Shown here: positions 1 to 9,066 of the stretch, one piece after another
How positions within the stretch are numbered: position 1 is the first letter of the stretch
Layout: the number at the start of each line of letters is the position of its first letter
NCBI RefSeq assembly: GCF_009663685.2
Contig: NZ_RCOG02000032.1
Coordinates: forward strand, 854,975-918,974
Direction: 5' to 3'
Source of the DNA: Cupriavidus sp. U2
Lineage (GTDB): Bacteria > Pseudomonadota > Gammaproteobacteria > Burkholderiales > Burkholderiaceae
DNA length: 64,000 nucleotides
Translations under genes and position numbers: made by a program
Notes under the pieces: model-generated
Databases searched by the model: none
Told to the model about the DNA's origin: nothing
Seen by the model: the letters and a program-made list of their open reading frames with translations, nothing else

Positions 1-2
1 AG

Positions 3-50
3 CAACCGTCGCGACCGGACAATGACAAGCAGCTCTATCAGGGCGGCTAG
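3..50 (+). CDS. Possible 3' end of a gene truncated by the window edge
   Basis: One frame stays open from the first bases and would end QPSRPDNDKQLYQGG followed by TAG. Only 15 residues are visible, so no family can be named. The hydrophilic tail is compatible with a real C-terminus, but a chance open stretch at the edge cannot be excluded. Confidence 0.25.
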   Translation, partial: QPSRPDNDKQLYQGG

Positions 51-100
51 CTAACGGCGGCTTGCCTGCGCACCGCCATCACACACTGACAAGGTTGGCG

Positions 101-137
101 AATCCGCAACACAGCTGCACCAAATGTGTTGCGGATT
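101..137. promoter_or_regulatory. Perfect 13-bp inverted repeat upstream of the MFS gene
   Basis: AATCCGCAACACA at 101-113 is exactly complementary to TGTGTTGCGGATT at 125-137, with an 11-nt loop. No T-run follows on either strand, so it is not a standard intrinsic terminator. It could be a regulator operator or an RNA hairpin. It sits about 250 bases before the permease start. Function is inferred only from symmetry. Confidence 0.45.
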
Positions 138-390
138 TGGCACGCCCTCCCACACCGTTGTTGTGCAGACCGCACTGGCAGTCGCATAATCGGCTGGTCG
201 TTGATTAAGCAAGCAATTAATGAACAACGACACGCAACGCCTTCGCTCGCCGGGTTCCAGTCTGGCCAGCGATGCCTTGTAGGTGCGGCTCCGGCCGCAC
301 TGATTTTCTTTTTCGCGCGTCTTATCGTCCGGATCGGAGACCCTTGCCGGCGGCGCGAACCACCTTCGCCGCCCCCGCGCACCCCCTGCC
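138..390. other. Intergenic stretch before the MFS gene, no gene seen
   Basis: This segment starts AT-richer (around 195-235) and becomes GC-rich close to the permease start. Long overlapping open frames cross it, but they run on as shadows in the next gene and carry no recognisable protein signature. I see no RNA gene. It presumably holds the promoter of the permease gene. Confidence 0.4.
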
Positions 391-1590
391 ATGACGTTGC
401 CTCATGCCGCCGTTCCCCCGATCAGCTGGCTGATCGCGCTGACGGTGTGCAATCACGTGGCGTTCAACGCCAGTCGTGTCGTCGTTTCCCTATTTGCCAT
501 CTCGCTCAAGGCGTCCACGGTCACGCTTGGCATCCTGATGTCGCTCTATGCGCTGCTGCCGATGTTCCTGGCGATTCGCGCCGGCAAGCGCATCGACCAG
601 ATCGGGCCGCGCCTGCCGATGACCGCCGGGTCGCTGATGGTGGTGGCCGGTACGCTGCTGCCGGCCGTCTGGCACGAGATTGCGTCGCTGTACGCGGCGT
701 GCGCACTGATCGGGGTGGGCTTCATGCTGGTCCAGGTGGCCATGCAACTGCTGATCGGGCAGGTATCGACCAACGAGACCCGGCTGCGCAACTACACGTG
801 GCATGCGCTGGGGCTGTCGATCTCGGGCACGCTCGGGCCGGTGGCCATGGGCTATACGATCGAACACGCGGGCTTTCGCACCGCGTTCTGCATCCTGGTG
901 GGCGTGGCGCTGCTGGGCCAGGCCGGGCTGCAGTATGTGCGGCCGCGCCTGCCGGCCACCGGGGGCAACGCGGGACGCATCGCCATCGAGGACGGCTCGC
1001 GCCGCTCCACGCTGGACCTGCTTCACCACCCCGAACTGCGCGCCGTGTTCGTCGCCAGCGCGGTGCTGTCCGCCGCGTGGGACCTGCACGCGTTCCTGAT
1101 CCCGATCCAGGGCACGCATATCGGCCTGTCGCCGTCGATGATCGGCTGGGTGCTCGGGGCGTTCTCGATCGCCACGCTGGCCATCCGGATTGCCATGCCG
1201 ATGGTGTCCCGCCATTTCTCGGAATGGAAGATCATCCGCCTGGCGCTGCTGGTGGGTGCGCTGGCCTATCTGGTCTATCCGTTCGTCTCGCACTTCTGGC
1301 TCATGTGCGCCCTGGCGTTCGTGCTTGGCCTGGCGCTGGGCAGTGCCCAGCCCAACGTCATGAACATCCTGCATACGGCCTCGCCCTCGGGCCGGGCCGG
1401 CGAGGCGCTGGGGCTGCGCTCGGCCGTGCTCAATACCAGCCAGGTGGTGTGGCCGCTCACGTTCGGTGTGGTGGGCACGGCGCTGGGCATGCTGCCGATC
1501 TTCCTGTCGATGGCCGGCGCGATGGGCATGGCCAATTACTATTCGCGCCGCCAGACGCAAAAGATCGCCGCACCGAAACTGTCGGACTAG
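391..1590 (+). CDS. Major facilitator superfamily permease
   Basis: A 399-residue, strongly hydrophobic protein of the size usual for 12-segment MFS carriers of the inner membrane. The loop between segments 2 and 3 (residues 64-74, AGKRIDQIGPR) is a good version of the MFS signature loop with its charged residues. A second basic loop, SRHFSEWK, opens the second half as expected after an internal duplication. The substrate cannot be read from sequence and no neighbouring pathway gene suggests one. The ATG at 391 is the first in frame before the hydrophobic core. The gene stands alone, with pdxH following 130 bases later in the same direction. Confidence 0.88.
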   Translation: MTLPHAAVPPISWLIALTVCNHVAFNASRVVVSLFAISLKASTVTLGILMSLYALLPMFLAIRAGKRIDQIGPRLPMTAGSLMVVAGTLLPAVWHEIASLYAACALIGVGFMLVQVAMQLLIGQVSTNETRLRNYTWHALGLSISGTLGPVAMGYTIEHAGFRTAFCILVGVALLGQAGLQYVRPRLPATGGNAGRIAIEDGSRRSTLDLLHHPELRAVFVASAVLSAAWDLHAFLIPIQGTHIGLSPSMIGWVLGAFSIATLAIRIAMPMVSRHFSEWKIIRLALLVGALAYLVYPFVSHFWLMCALAFVLGLALGSAQPNVMNILHTASPSGRAGEALGLRSAVLNTSQVVWPLTFGVVGTALGMLPIFLSMAGAMGMANYYSRRQTQKIAAPKLSD

Positions 1591-1720
1591 CAACCTGCAG
1601 ATTCGTAAAACAGCGAGTCCGCCTTGCCATGGCGCAAATGCGGTGTGCGGCGCATTCGCTATACTCGAAGCATCCTCGTCCGCATGGTTCTCCGTGCGGA
1701 CCGACTCTTCGATATGCGAT

Positions 1721-2359
1721 ATGACCCAACTCGCTGATCTGCGCCGCAACTACATGCTGAGCGCCCTTTCCGAAACCGATGTGGCAGGCGACCCGATCCG
1801 CCAGTTCCAGAACTGGTTCGACGAGGCCATGCAGGCCAAGCTGCCCGAACCCAACGCGATGACGCTGGCCACGGTAGGTGCCGACGGCCAGCCGTCGGCG
1901 CGCATCGTGCTGCTCAAAGGCATGGACGCCAACGGTTTCACGTTCTTCACCAACTACGAAAGCCGCAAGGGCCTGGATCTGGAAGCCAACCCGCGCGCGG
2001 CGCTGCTATTCCACTGGGTGCAACTCGAACGCCAGGTGCGCGTCGAAGGCGTCGTCGAAAAGGTGGACGATGCCGAGAGCGACGCCTACTACGCGTCGCG
2101 TCCGCTCGGATCTCGCCTGGGCGCCTGGGCCTCCGAGCAAAGCCGCGAGGTGGCCGGCCGCGACGTGCTGGAAGCACGCGAAGCCGACTTCCGCAGCAAG
2201 TTCGGCGACAACCCGCCGCGTCCGCCGCACTGGGGCGGGTACCGCCTGCGGCCCACGTGGATCGAATTCTGGCAGGGCCGGCCGTCGCGGCTGCACGACC
2301 GTATCGCATTCCGGCAACAGGCCGACGGCAGCTGGCAGATCGTCCGGCTGTCGCCCTGA
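1721..2359 (+). CDS. pdxH: Pyridoxine/pyridoxamine 5'-phosphate oxidase
   Basis: A 212-residue FMN enzyme that oxidises pyridoxine or pyridoxamine 5'-phosphate to pyridoxal 5'-phosphate, the last step of vitamin B6 synthesis and salvage, in the cytoplasm. Family hallmarks are all present: RIVLLKG and FFTNYESRKG for FMN and phosphate binding, SEQSREV in the middle, and the C-terminal run PRPPHWGGYRLRP followed by FWQG and RLHDR. Length equals the family norm. The open frame extends further upstream, but the ATG at 1721 matches the conserved N-terminus (MTQLADLRRNY), so the longer version is rejected. A TATACT hexamer at 1660-1665 could be the -10 element, although no clear -35 precedes it. Confidence 0.96.
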   Translation: MTQLADLRRNYMLSALSETDVAGDPIRQFQNWFDEAMQAKLPEPNAMTLATVGADGQPSARIVLLKGMDANGFTFFTNYESRKGLDLEANPRAALLFHWVQLERQVRVEGVVEKVDDAESDAYYASRPLGSRLGAWASEQSREVAGRDVLEAREADFRSKFGDNPPRPPHWGGYRLRPTWIEFWQGRPSRLHDRIAFRQQADGSWQIVRLSP

Positions 2360-2616
2360 CGCTGGGGCCGCGGGAAAATCGCGGCACGGGGCGCGCGATC
2401 GCTGCATCGTCAATGTCTGCTTGTACTGACAGGCGCTGACCGCGGCGCCCCACACTGCACAATTCGGCGAATTGGCGTAAAGTTGTTGGGTTGCCGCACC
2501 GGCCATGCATCGGTGCGCCCCCAGGGCCAGTGCTGCGTGACACCACGCAGTCTGCGCAGCCGACCACGGGGCATTTCATTTCGAGAGGGATCATCAACCA
2601 ATCGGGAGAAAGCCGC

Positions 2617-3858
2617 ATGTTCTTCAAGCAAGCAATCGACAAGCAGCTGGATAGCTGGATTTCCGACGTGCGCGAGCACGCCAACCTGCCTGTCAGGCTA
2701 CGTCTGTGGAATGGCAGCGAATACCAGCTGGGCAACTTCGACCAACCCGAGGTCACGCTGACCGTACGCGAGGCCTCGGCGCTGCCCCTGCTGCTCACGC
2801 CAAGCCTGGACAACCTCGGCGAGGCATATGTCCAGGAAAAGATCGACCTCGACGGCCGCCTGGCCGACATCATCAAGATGGCCTACGGCCTGTCGGCAGC
2901 CGCCGCGCGCAGTGCAGGAGGCGCCCTGGCCCGCGTGGCGCAGCACTTCACGCACAGCCGCTCCGAGGACAAGGCGGCGATCCAGTATCACTACGACGTT
3001 TCCAACGCGTTCTACCAGCTCTGGCTCGATCCGCGCATGGTGTACTCGTGCGCGTATTTCGAGGAAGGCACCGAAGACCTGGCCACCGCGCAGCTCAAGA
3101 AGATCGACCATATCCTGACCAAGATCCGCGTGCAGCCGGGCCAGACGCTTCTCGACATCGGCTGCGGCTGGGGCGCACTGGTGATCCGCGCCGCGCAGAA
3201 GTACGGTGCGCGCTGCGTGGGCATCACGCTGTCGCAGAACCAGTTCGACCTGGCCACCGAGCGGGTGAAGGCCGCCGGGCTGCAGGACCGCATCGAGATC
3301 CGGCTGCAGGACTATCGCGACATCCAGGGCCAGTTCGACCGCATCACCAGCGTCGGCATGTTCGAGCACGTGGGCAAGGACAACCTGATCGGCTACTTCA
3401 GCCGCATGCGCGACCTGCTCAAGGACGATGGTGTGGCAATGAACCATGGCATCACGGCCACCGACCCCGACAGCGGCGCGGTGCCGCTCGACGGCTCGGG
3501 CTTCATGGACCGCTATGTGTTCCCGCAGGGCGAACTGCCGCACATCAGCATGGTGCTCAATACCATGGCCAAGGGCGGGCTGGAGGCGTTCGACGTGGAA
3601 TTGCTGCGCCGGCACTACGCCCAGACGCTGCGGCACTGGGCCGACAACTTCGAGACCAACGCCGACGCGATCCGGGCCATGGTGGGCGAGAAGAAGTACC
3701 GCATCTGGCGGGTCTACCTGGCCGGCTGCGAGCACGCGTTCACCAACAGCATCATGTCGCTGCACCAGGTGGTGTGTCAGAAGGCGAATCGCCCCGCCGA
3801 CACGTTCCCGGTCTCGCGGCGCTATATTTACGCGTCTCCGATTGGCAATACCGTCTGA
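2617..3858 (+). CDS. cfa: Cyclopropane-fatty-acyl-phospholipid synthase
   Basis: A 413-residue SAM-dependent enzyme that adds a methylene group across double bonds of membrane phospholipid acyl chains, acting at the inner membrane surface. The C-terminal methyltransferase fold carries LLDIGCGWGAL (residues 179-189) for SAM binding. The family signature YHYDVSNAFYQLWLD precedes it, and a Cys-Glu-His motif (GCEHAF) lies near the end. The start at 2617 follows a GGGAGA ribosome-binding site and gives the normal family length; the frame is open for another 42 codons upstream without support. A DUF72 gene begins three bases after the stop, suggesting co-transcription. Confidence 0.95.
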   Translation: MFFKQAIDKQLDSWISDVREHANLPVRLRLWNGSEYQLGNFDQPEVTLTVREASALPLLLTPSLDNLGEAYVQEKIDLDGRLADIIKMAYGLSAAAARSAGGALARVAQHFTHSRSEDKAAIQYHYDVSNAFYQLWLDPRMVYSCAYFEEGTEDLATAQLKKIDHILTKIRVQPGQTLLDIGCGWGALVIRAAQKYGARCVGITLSQNQFDLATERVKAAGLQDRIEIRLQDYRDIQGQFDRITSVGMFEHVGKDNLIGYFSRMRDLLKDDGVAMNHGITATDPDSGAVPLDGSGFMDRYVFPQGELPHISMVLNTMAKGGLEAFDVELLRRHYAQTLRHWADNFETNADAIRAMVGEKKYRIWRVYLAGCEHAFTNSIMSLHQVVCQKANRPADTFPVSRRYIYASPIGNTV

Positions 3859-3861
3859 CGC

Positions 3862-4941
3862 TTGACTGACAACCTCGACCTGTTCGGCGATGCCCCGGCA
3901 TCGCCGGACGCCTCGCCCCGGCCCGCCGCGGCCGGCACTCCCGCAAGGAAGACCCCCGTTGGCAAGATCGTCCAGCCCTGGACGCCCGATGCCGCGCTGA
4001 CCGCGCTTGCCGGCCGGCTGCCGCCCAACCTGTATTTCGGCACCTCTTCGTGGTCGTACCCCGGCTGGCACGGCATGGTGTACGACGGCCAGTACACGGA
4101 AAGCCTGCTGTCCCGCAAGGGGCTGCGCGCCTGCGGCCAGCATCCGCTGCTGCGCGCGGCGGGCATTGACCGTGGCTTCTATGGTCCGATTCCGCTGGCC
4201 GACTACCTGGGCTACGCATCGCAGGTGCCGGAAGATTTCCGCTTCCTGGTCAAGGCCCCGGCCAGTGTCTGCGATGCCTGGCTGCGCGGCCCCGATGGCG
4301 CCGGGCGCCTGGCCAACGCGGCGTTCCTGGACGCCGGGATCGCGATCCGCGATTTCATCGTGCCGGCCACGGCTGGTCTTGGCCAACGCTGCGGACCGCT
4401 GCTGTTCCAGTTGTCGCCGCTGCAAAGCGTGGCCGACGACGGCCCGGCTTTCTTCGCGCGGCTCGACGCCTTCCTGGCCGCGATGCCGCCGCTGGACCCC
4501 AGCCTGACCCCGCACGCCTGCTATGCCGTGGAAATGCGCGATCCGGCGCTGCTGACGCCGCGCTATATCCGCCTGCTGCGTGAACGCGGCGTGCGCTTCT
4601 GCCTGGCCGCGCGCGACCGCCTGCCGCCGGTATCGCGCCAGGCCCACGCGCAGACGCTGATGGACGACGGCGCCCCCGGCCCGCTGGTGCTGCGCTGGAT
4701 GCTGCGCGAGGGCCGCTCGTATGCGATGGCCGAAAAGGCCTACATGCCATTCGACAAGCTCGTGGACCCCGACGACGCGACGCGCGACGCCATTGCCGAC
4801 GTGGTGGCGGGCACGCTGCGCGCCGGCCAGCCGGCCTATGTCATCGTCAGCAACAATGCCGAAGGCTGCGCACCGCAGAGCATTGCCCGGCTGGCCGCGG
4901 CCATTGCCGATCGGCTGGAAAACGCGGCCTTGCCGGCCTAG
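3862..4941 (+). CDS. DUF72 (YecE-like) family protein
   Basis: A 359-residue protein of the DUF72 family, predicted to fold as a TIM-barrel; biochemical role unknown. The diagnostic opening GTSSWSYPGWHGMVY lies near residue 55, followed by conserved DYLGYASQVPEDFRF and the late AYVIVSNNAEGCAP. The start codon is TTG, three bases after the cfa stop, with a proline/alanine-rich leader of about 45 residues before the domain. Tight spacing suggests translational coupling with cfa. It converges on msrA, and the two reading frames overlap by four bases at their 3' ends. Family assignment is confident, function is not. Confidence 0.88.
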   Translation: MTDNLDLFGDAPASPDASPRPAAAGTPARKTPVGKIVQPWTPDAALTALAGRLPPNLYFGTSSWSYPGWHGMVYDGQYTESLLSRKGLRACGQHPLLRAAGIDRGFYGPIPLADYLGYASQVPEDFRFLVKAPASVCDAWLRGPDGAGRLANAAFLDAGIAIRDFIVPATAGLGQRCGPLLFQLSPLQSVADDGPAFFARLDAFLAAMPPLDPSLTPHACYAVEMRDPALLTPRYIRLLRERGVRFCLAARDRLPPVSRQAHAQTLMDDGAPGPLVLRWMLREGRSYAMAEKAYMPFDKLVDPDDATRDAIADVVAGTLRAGQPAYVIVSNNAEGCAPQSIARLAAAIADRLENAALPA

Positions 4942-5480
4942 CGGCGCATCCGATGTGAAAAATCGCGCCGTAACTGGGCCAGCTTGGGCGTGATCACGAA
5001 CGCGCAGTAGCCCTGCGCGGGATGCTCCTGATAGTAGTTCTGATGACTCATCTCGGCGCGCCAGTACGGCTGCTCGGGTTCGAGCTGCGTCACGATCGGC
5101 GCGTCGAACACCTTGTTGACGACCAGTTCGCCCATGACATACTCGGCCACGGCGCGCTGGGCCTCGGAATGGGTGAAGATGATCGAGCGGTACTGCGGGC
5201 CCACGTCGTTGCCCTGCCGATTGAGCTGCGTCGGATCATGGATCGAGAAGAAGATCTCCAGGATTTCGCGGAAAGTGATCGTGGCCGGATCGAAGGTCAC
5301 GCGCACCACTTCGGCGTGGCCCGTGTCGCCCTCGCATACCTGGCGATAGGTGGGATTGTGGACATGGCCGCCGGTGTAGCCCGACTCCACGGCACGCACG
5401 CCATCCACCTGCTGGAACACCGCTTCCAGGCACCAGAAACACCCGCCACCGAGCGTGGCAATCTCAAGTTCGTGATCCAT
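4938..5480 (-). CDS. msrA: Peptide methionine sulfoxide reductase A
   Basis: A 180-residue enzyme that reduces methionine-S-sulfoxide in proteins to methionine. The catalytic signature GGGCFWCLEAVF (residues 11-22) has the nucleophilic Cys14 of the usual GCFW motif. YTGG, NPTYRQVCEGDTGHAE and the C-terminal MSHQNYYQEHP complete the family pattern. The frame is open 80 codons upstream, but the start at 5480 fits the family and is preceded by AAAGGGAG. The last four bases overlap the DUF72 gene on the other strand. No fused MsrB domain is present. Confidence 0.96.
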   Translation of the reverse strand: MDHELEIATLGGGCFWCLEAVFQQVDGVRAVESGYTGGHVHNPTYRQVCEGDTGHAEVVRVTFDPATITFREILEIFFSIHDPTQLNRQGNDVGPQYRSIIFTHSEAQRAVAEYVMGELVVNKVFDAPIVTQLEPEQPYWRAEMSHQNYYQEHPAQGYCAFVITPKLAQLRRDFSHRMRR

Positions 5481-5866
5481 CTGCGCGCTCCCTTTCCCGC
5501 CTTCAGGGGGTTCCGATACCACGCCGGCTCTGGCGGCATCGATTTCCAGCATAAGCAATGGCGCCGCGCACTGCCGTGAAAAATGAAACAAGTGCAATCC
5601 GGCTGGCACAGAGACTGTCCGATGTAACGCAGGGACCACCTCAGAGTGCAATGTCCGGAGTCCGCTACAATCGCACTGGTACTGGCGCCCGTTGGCGCAC
5701 GTGATTGGGCTGCGCGTCACCCCAAAGCGCCCGCCAGACCGCTTCGGCCCGCCAAATGTGTGCGCCAGGCCACTGAAATTGCCGCCCCCCAGGATTACGT
5801 TTGGCGTGTTGAATGCGCGCCGGCCATCCCGATATGAAGATCATGGATATGTGTGGAGCCCGAGAC
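5481..5866. other. Divergent intergenic region between msrA and the flavin reductase gene
   Basis: About 385 bases without a convincing gene. Open frames here are short and lack any family pattern. A TACAAT hexamer near 5665-5670 could be a -10 element for the rightward gene, but a matching -35 is not obvious. No hairpin with a T-run, tRNA or riboswitch was recognised. Confidence 0.4.
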
Positions 5867-6457
5867 ATGGGCATGCCCGAGGCCGCCGCCCCCGCCCCCC
5901 AGCGCCGCAAGGCCGCCGCCCCCGACTTTGACAGCGGCCACTTCAAGCGCGCGCTGTCGCAGTTCGCCACAGGTGTGACGGTCATCACCACGCGCGCCGC
6001 TGGCCACTCGCACGCCAACGACGTGCCGTTCGTCGGCATCACGGCCAGCTCGTTCAACTCCGTCTCGCTCGATCCGCCCCTGGTGCTGTGGAGCATGGCC
6101 ACGCGCGCCAACAGCCTGCCGATGTTCCGCGATGGCTCGCACTACATCATCAACGTGCTTGCTGCCTCACAGCTGGACTTGTGCCAGCGGTTTGCCACGC
6201 TCAAGGGCGACCGCTTCGCCGGCGTGGACTACCGGTTGTCGGAGACCGGCCTGCCAATCCTGGCCAATGCGCTGGCCTGGTTCGAGTGCCACAACCGCAG
6301 CCGCTATGACGAGGGCGACCATGTGATCTTCGTCGGCGAAGTGGAACGCTGCGGCATTCTTGACGCCGGCGGCGAGCCGCTGGTGTTCCAGGGCGCGCAA
6401 TTTTCCACGCTGTGCCCGCTCGAACCGCTCGATCAGATCGCGCCGCACAAGCGGTAG
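5867..6457 (+). CDS. Flavin reductase-like, FMN-binding split-barrel protein
   Basis: A protein of 196 residues in the flavin reductase family that supplies reduced flavin to two-component monooxygenases, cytoplasmic. The family pattern is clear: FKRALSQFATGVTVITT, GITASSFNSVSLDPPLVLW, and the later HVIFVGEVE. I chose the ATG at 5867 because GGAG lies eight bases upstream and the domain starts soon after; in-frame starts at 5813 or 5834 would add 18 or 11 residues. It converges on the kynR-like gene with one base between stops. Its monooxygenase partner is not in the window. A role linked to kynurenine or anthranilate metabolism is only suggested by position. Confidence 0.85.
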   Translation: MGMPEAAAPAPQRRKAAAPDFDSGHFKRALSQFATGVTVITTRAAGHSHANDVPFVGITASSFNSVSLDPPLVLWSMATRANSLPMFRDGSHYIINVLAASQLDLCQRFATLKGDRFAGVDYRLSETGLPILANALAWFECHNRSRYDEGDHVIFVGEVERCGILDAGGEPLVFQGAQFSTLCPLEPLDQIAPHKR

Positions 6458-6458
6458 G

Positions 6459-6947
6459 TCACGGCTTGGCGTCCTTGCTGTCCTTCAGGATCGCCAGTGG
6501 CGATCCGTCCGTCTTGATCCGCTGCAGGACAATGTTCGAGCGGATATCCATCACGCCAGGCGTGCGATATAGCCGATTCACGATGAAATCGGAGTAGTGC
6601 TTCAGGTTGCGCGCCTGCACCCGCAGGATGTAGTTGCTGTCGCCCGTGATCACATAGGCGGTCAGTACCTCCGGCCAGGTCTGCACCACGGCGTTGAACG
6701 TGTCGTGCCAGCCTTCCACGTCGTGCCGCATCGACACCTGCACGATCGCCTCGATCTCCAGCCCCAGCTGCTCGGCGTCGAACCACGCCTTGTAGCCGCC
6801 AATCACCCCGTTTTCTTCCAGCAGACGCACGCGGCGCAAGCAGGCAGATGGCGATAACGCCACACGGTCGGCCAGGTCCTGATTACTGATGCGACCGTTC
6901 TCCTGCAGGGCAGTCAGGATGCGTAAATCTATCGGATCGAGGGTCAT
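6459..6947 (-). CDS. kynR: Lrp/AsnC-family regulator, probable kynurenine-responsive activator
   Basis: A 162-residue Lrp/AsnC regulator: N-terminal winged helix-turn-helix (LDPIDLRILTALQENGRISN through LSPSACLRRVRLLEENGVI) and a C-terminal RAM ligand-binding domain containing YVITGDSNYILRV. It lies divergently next to kynBUA, the position held by KynR, the known kynurenine-sensing Lrp-type activator of that operon in Pseudomonas. The identity is therefore family plus context. The start at 6947 (MTLDPIDL) is preferred over an upstream ATG at 6980. The 157-base interval before kynB has an AT-rich tract around 6955-7010 suited to Lrp-type binding. Confidence 0.85.
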   Translation of the reverse strand: MTLDPIDLRILTALQENGRISNQDLADRVALSPSACLRRVRLLEENGVIGGYKAWFDAEQLGLEIEAIVQVSMRHDVEGWHDTFNAVVQTWPEVLTAYVITGDSNYILRVQARNLKHYSDFIVNRLYRTPGVMDIRSNIVLQRIKTDGSPLAILKDSKDAKP

Positions 6948-7104
6948 TTCGGAGAATCCACGTATTTCTATTCGATTCACACAATTTTATGCGAAAGATG
7001 GCGCGATCGACGGACCATTTCGCAAGCCTCTTCTCGGCGCTTTTGACTATGATCCCCACACGCACCGCGTCTTCAGAAACGCGCCCCGGAGATTGCAAGT
7101 CACC

Positions 7105-7767
7105 ATGCCGAACGCCCCTACGAACGCACCCAGCCGCGCCACGCGCCAGATCTGGGATATCAGCCCGCCGGTGTCGAACGCCACGCCGGTCTGGCCCGGC
7201 GACACACCGTTCCGGCACGAGCCCGCCTGGCAACTGGACGAGCACTGTCCGGTCAACGTTGGCCGTATTACGATGTCGCCGCACACCGGCGCCCATGCCG
7301 ATGCGCCACTGCACTACGCGGCCGACGGCGCGCCGATCGGCGCCGTCCCGCTCGACGCCTACCTGGGCCCTTGCCGCGTGATCCACTGCATCGGCGCGGC
7401 GCCACGCGTGGAGCCCCACCACATCGAAGCCGCTCTGGCTGACGTGCCGCCGCGCGTGCTGTTGCGGACCTACCAGCAGGCGCCGCTGGGGGCGTGGGAT
7501 TCCGCGTTCTGCGCTGTCGCCCCCGAGACCATCGCGCTGCTGGCCCGCCACGGCGTGAAGCTGATCGGCATCGACACGCCGTCGCTGGACCCCGAAACCT
7601 CGAAGACGATGGACGCCCACCACGCGGTGCGCGACCACCGGCTGGCCATTCTCGAAGGCATCGTGCTCGACGACGTGCCGGCCGGCGACTACGAACTCAT
7701 CGCGCTGCCGTTGCGCCTGGCCACGCTCGATGCGAGCCCGGTCCGCGCGGTGCTGCGCGCGCTCTGA
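7105..7767 (+). CDS. kynB: Kynurenine formamidase
   Basis: A 220-residue metal-dependent hydrolase of the cyclase family that converts N-formylkynurenine to kynurenine plus formate, second step of the tryptophan-to-anthranilate route. The metal-binding signature HTGAHADAPLHY and downstream GIDTPSLDP and HHAVRDH are visible. The frame is open 72 codons upstream through the regulator's promoter region; the ATG at 7105 gives the usual length. It leads the three-gene kyn operon, with kynU following after 30 bases. Cupriavidus/Ralstonia genomes are among those where bacterial KynB was first recognised. Confidence 0.95.
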   Translation: MPNAPTNAPSRATRQIWDISPPVSNATPVWPGDTPFRHEPAWQLDEHCPVNVGRITMSPHTGAHADAPLHYAADGAPIGAVPLDAYLGPCRVIHCIGAAPRVEPHHIEAALADVPPRVLLRTYQQAPLGAWDSAFCAVAPETIALLARHGVKLIGIDTPSLDPETSKTMDAHHAVRDHRLAILEGIVLDDVPAGDYELIALPLRLATLDASPVRAVLRAL

Positions 7768-7797
7768 ATCCTCCCGAACCCTCTGGACACTGAAAGC

Positions 7798-9054
7798 ATG
7801 ACCAACCTGACACGTGAACGCTGCCAGGCGCTGGACCGGGACGACCCGCTCCGCGCGCTGCGCGAACAGTTTGCCCTGCCTGCCGGCGTGATCTACCTCG
7901 ATGGCAACTCGCTGGGCGCCCGCCCGCGCGCCGCCGCGGCGCGTGCCGCCGAGGTGGTCAGCAGCGAATGGGGCGATGGCCTGATCCGCAGCTGGAATAC
8001 CGCCGGCTGGTTCGACCTGCCGGGCCGGCTGGGCAACCGCCTGGCGCCGCTGATCGGCGCGGGCCACGACGAGGTGGTGGTGACCGACACCACGTCGATC
8101 AACCTGTTCAAGGTGCTGGCCGCCGCACTGCGCGTGCAGCAGCAGCGCGATCCGGCGCGCCGCGTGATCGTGTCCGAAGCCAGCAACTTCCCGACCGATC
8201 TCTATATCGCCCAGGGCCTGGCCGACCTGCTGCAGCAGGGCTACGAGGTACGCCTGGTCAACAGTCCCGACGAGATCGACGCCGCCGTGGGCGCCGATAC
8301 GGCCGTGCTGATGCTGACGCACGTGAACTACAAGACCGGCGAGATGCTCGACATGGCCGGCCTGACCGAACTCGCGCACGCCCGCGGCGCGCTGACCGTG
8401 TGGGATCTGGCCCACTCCGCTGGCGCCGTGCCGGTGGACCTGACCGCCGCCCGCGCAGACTACGCCATCGGCTGCACGTACAAGTACCTGAACGGCGGTC
8501 CGGGTTCGCCGGCCTTCGTCTGGGTGGCGCCCGCGCTGCGCGACCAGTTCTGGCAGCCGCTGTCGGGCTGGTGGGGCCACGGCGCGCCGTTCGCGATGTC
8601 CCCGCAGTACGCGCCCGCCAAGGGCATCGGCCGCTTCCTGTGCGGCACGCAGCCGGTCACGTCGCTGGCGATGGTCGAATGCGGCCTGGACATCTTCGCC
8701 CAGACCAGCATGAGCGCGCTGCGCGCGAAGTCGCTCAAGCTGACCGACCTGTTTATCGAACTCGTCGAATCACGATGCGCCAAGCACCCGCTGACGCTGG
8801 TCACGCCGCGCGCGCATGCCCGGCGCGGCAGCCAGGTGAGCTTTGCGCATCCGGACGGCTACGCGCTGGTGGCCGCGCTGATCGAGCGTGGCGTGATTGG
8901 CGACTATCGCGAACCCGGCATTGCCCGCTTCGGCTTCACGCCCCTGTACACGACCTTCACCGAAGTCTGGGATGCCGTGGAAATCATGCGGGATGTGCTA
9001 GACAGCGGCGCCTATCGCGACGCCCGCTTTGCGGTGCGCACGGCGGTGACCTGA
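7798..9054 (+). CDS. kynU: Kynureninase
   Basis: A 418-residue pyridoxal-phosphate enzyme that hydrolyses kynurenine to anthranilate and alanine. The N-terminus IYLDGNSLGARP, the mid-section VWDLAHSAGAVPVDL and the Schiff-base lysine at residue 229 in CTYKYLNGGPGSPAF are characteristic of the family. Length is standard. It is the middle gene of kynBUA, with 30 bases before it and 12 after it, so co-transcription is very likely. No kynurenine 3-monooxygenase gene is present in the window, consistent with the anthranilate branch. Confidence 0.97.
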   Translation: MTNLTRERCQALDRDDPLRALREQFALPAGVIYLDGNSLGARPRAAAARAAEVVSSEWGDGLIRSWNTAGWFDLPGRLGNRLAPLIGAGHDEVVVTDTTSINLFKVLAAALRVQQQRDPARRVIVSEASNFPTDLYIAQGLADLLQQGYEVRLVNSPDEIDAAVGADTAVLMLTHVNYKTGEMLDMAGLTELAHARGALTVWDLAHSAGAVPVDLTAARADYAIGCTYKYLNGGPGSPAFVWVAPALRDQFWQPLSGWWGHGAPFAMSPQYAPAKGIGRFLCGTQPVTSLAMVECGLDIFAQTSMSALRAKSLKLTDLFIELVESRCAKHPLTLVTPRAHARRGSQVSFAHPDGYALVAALIERGVIGDYREPGIARFGFTPLYTTFTEVWDAVEIMRDVLDSGAYRDARFAVRTAVT

Positions 9055-9066
9055 ACGGAGCGCATC

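Noticed and set aside
126..1724. A 532-codon open frame overlapping the MFS gene
   Set aside because: It is a shifted shadow of the high-GC permease gene, with Arg/Ala/Pro-rich composition and no family features.
2698..4647. A 649-codon minus-strand open frame antisense to cfa and the DUF72 gene
   Set aside because: Composition is the usual complement artefact of GC-rich codons; the plus-strand genes are clear family members.
6883..8580. Long minus-strand frame antisense to kynB and kynU
   Set aside because: Antisense shadow of well-supported enzymes.
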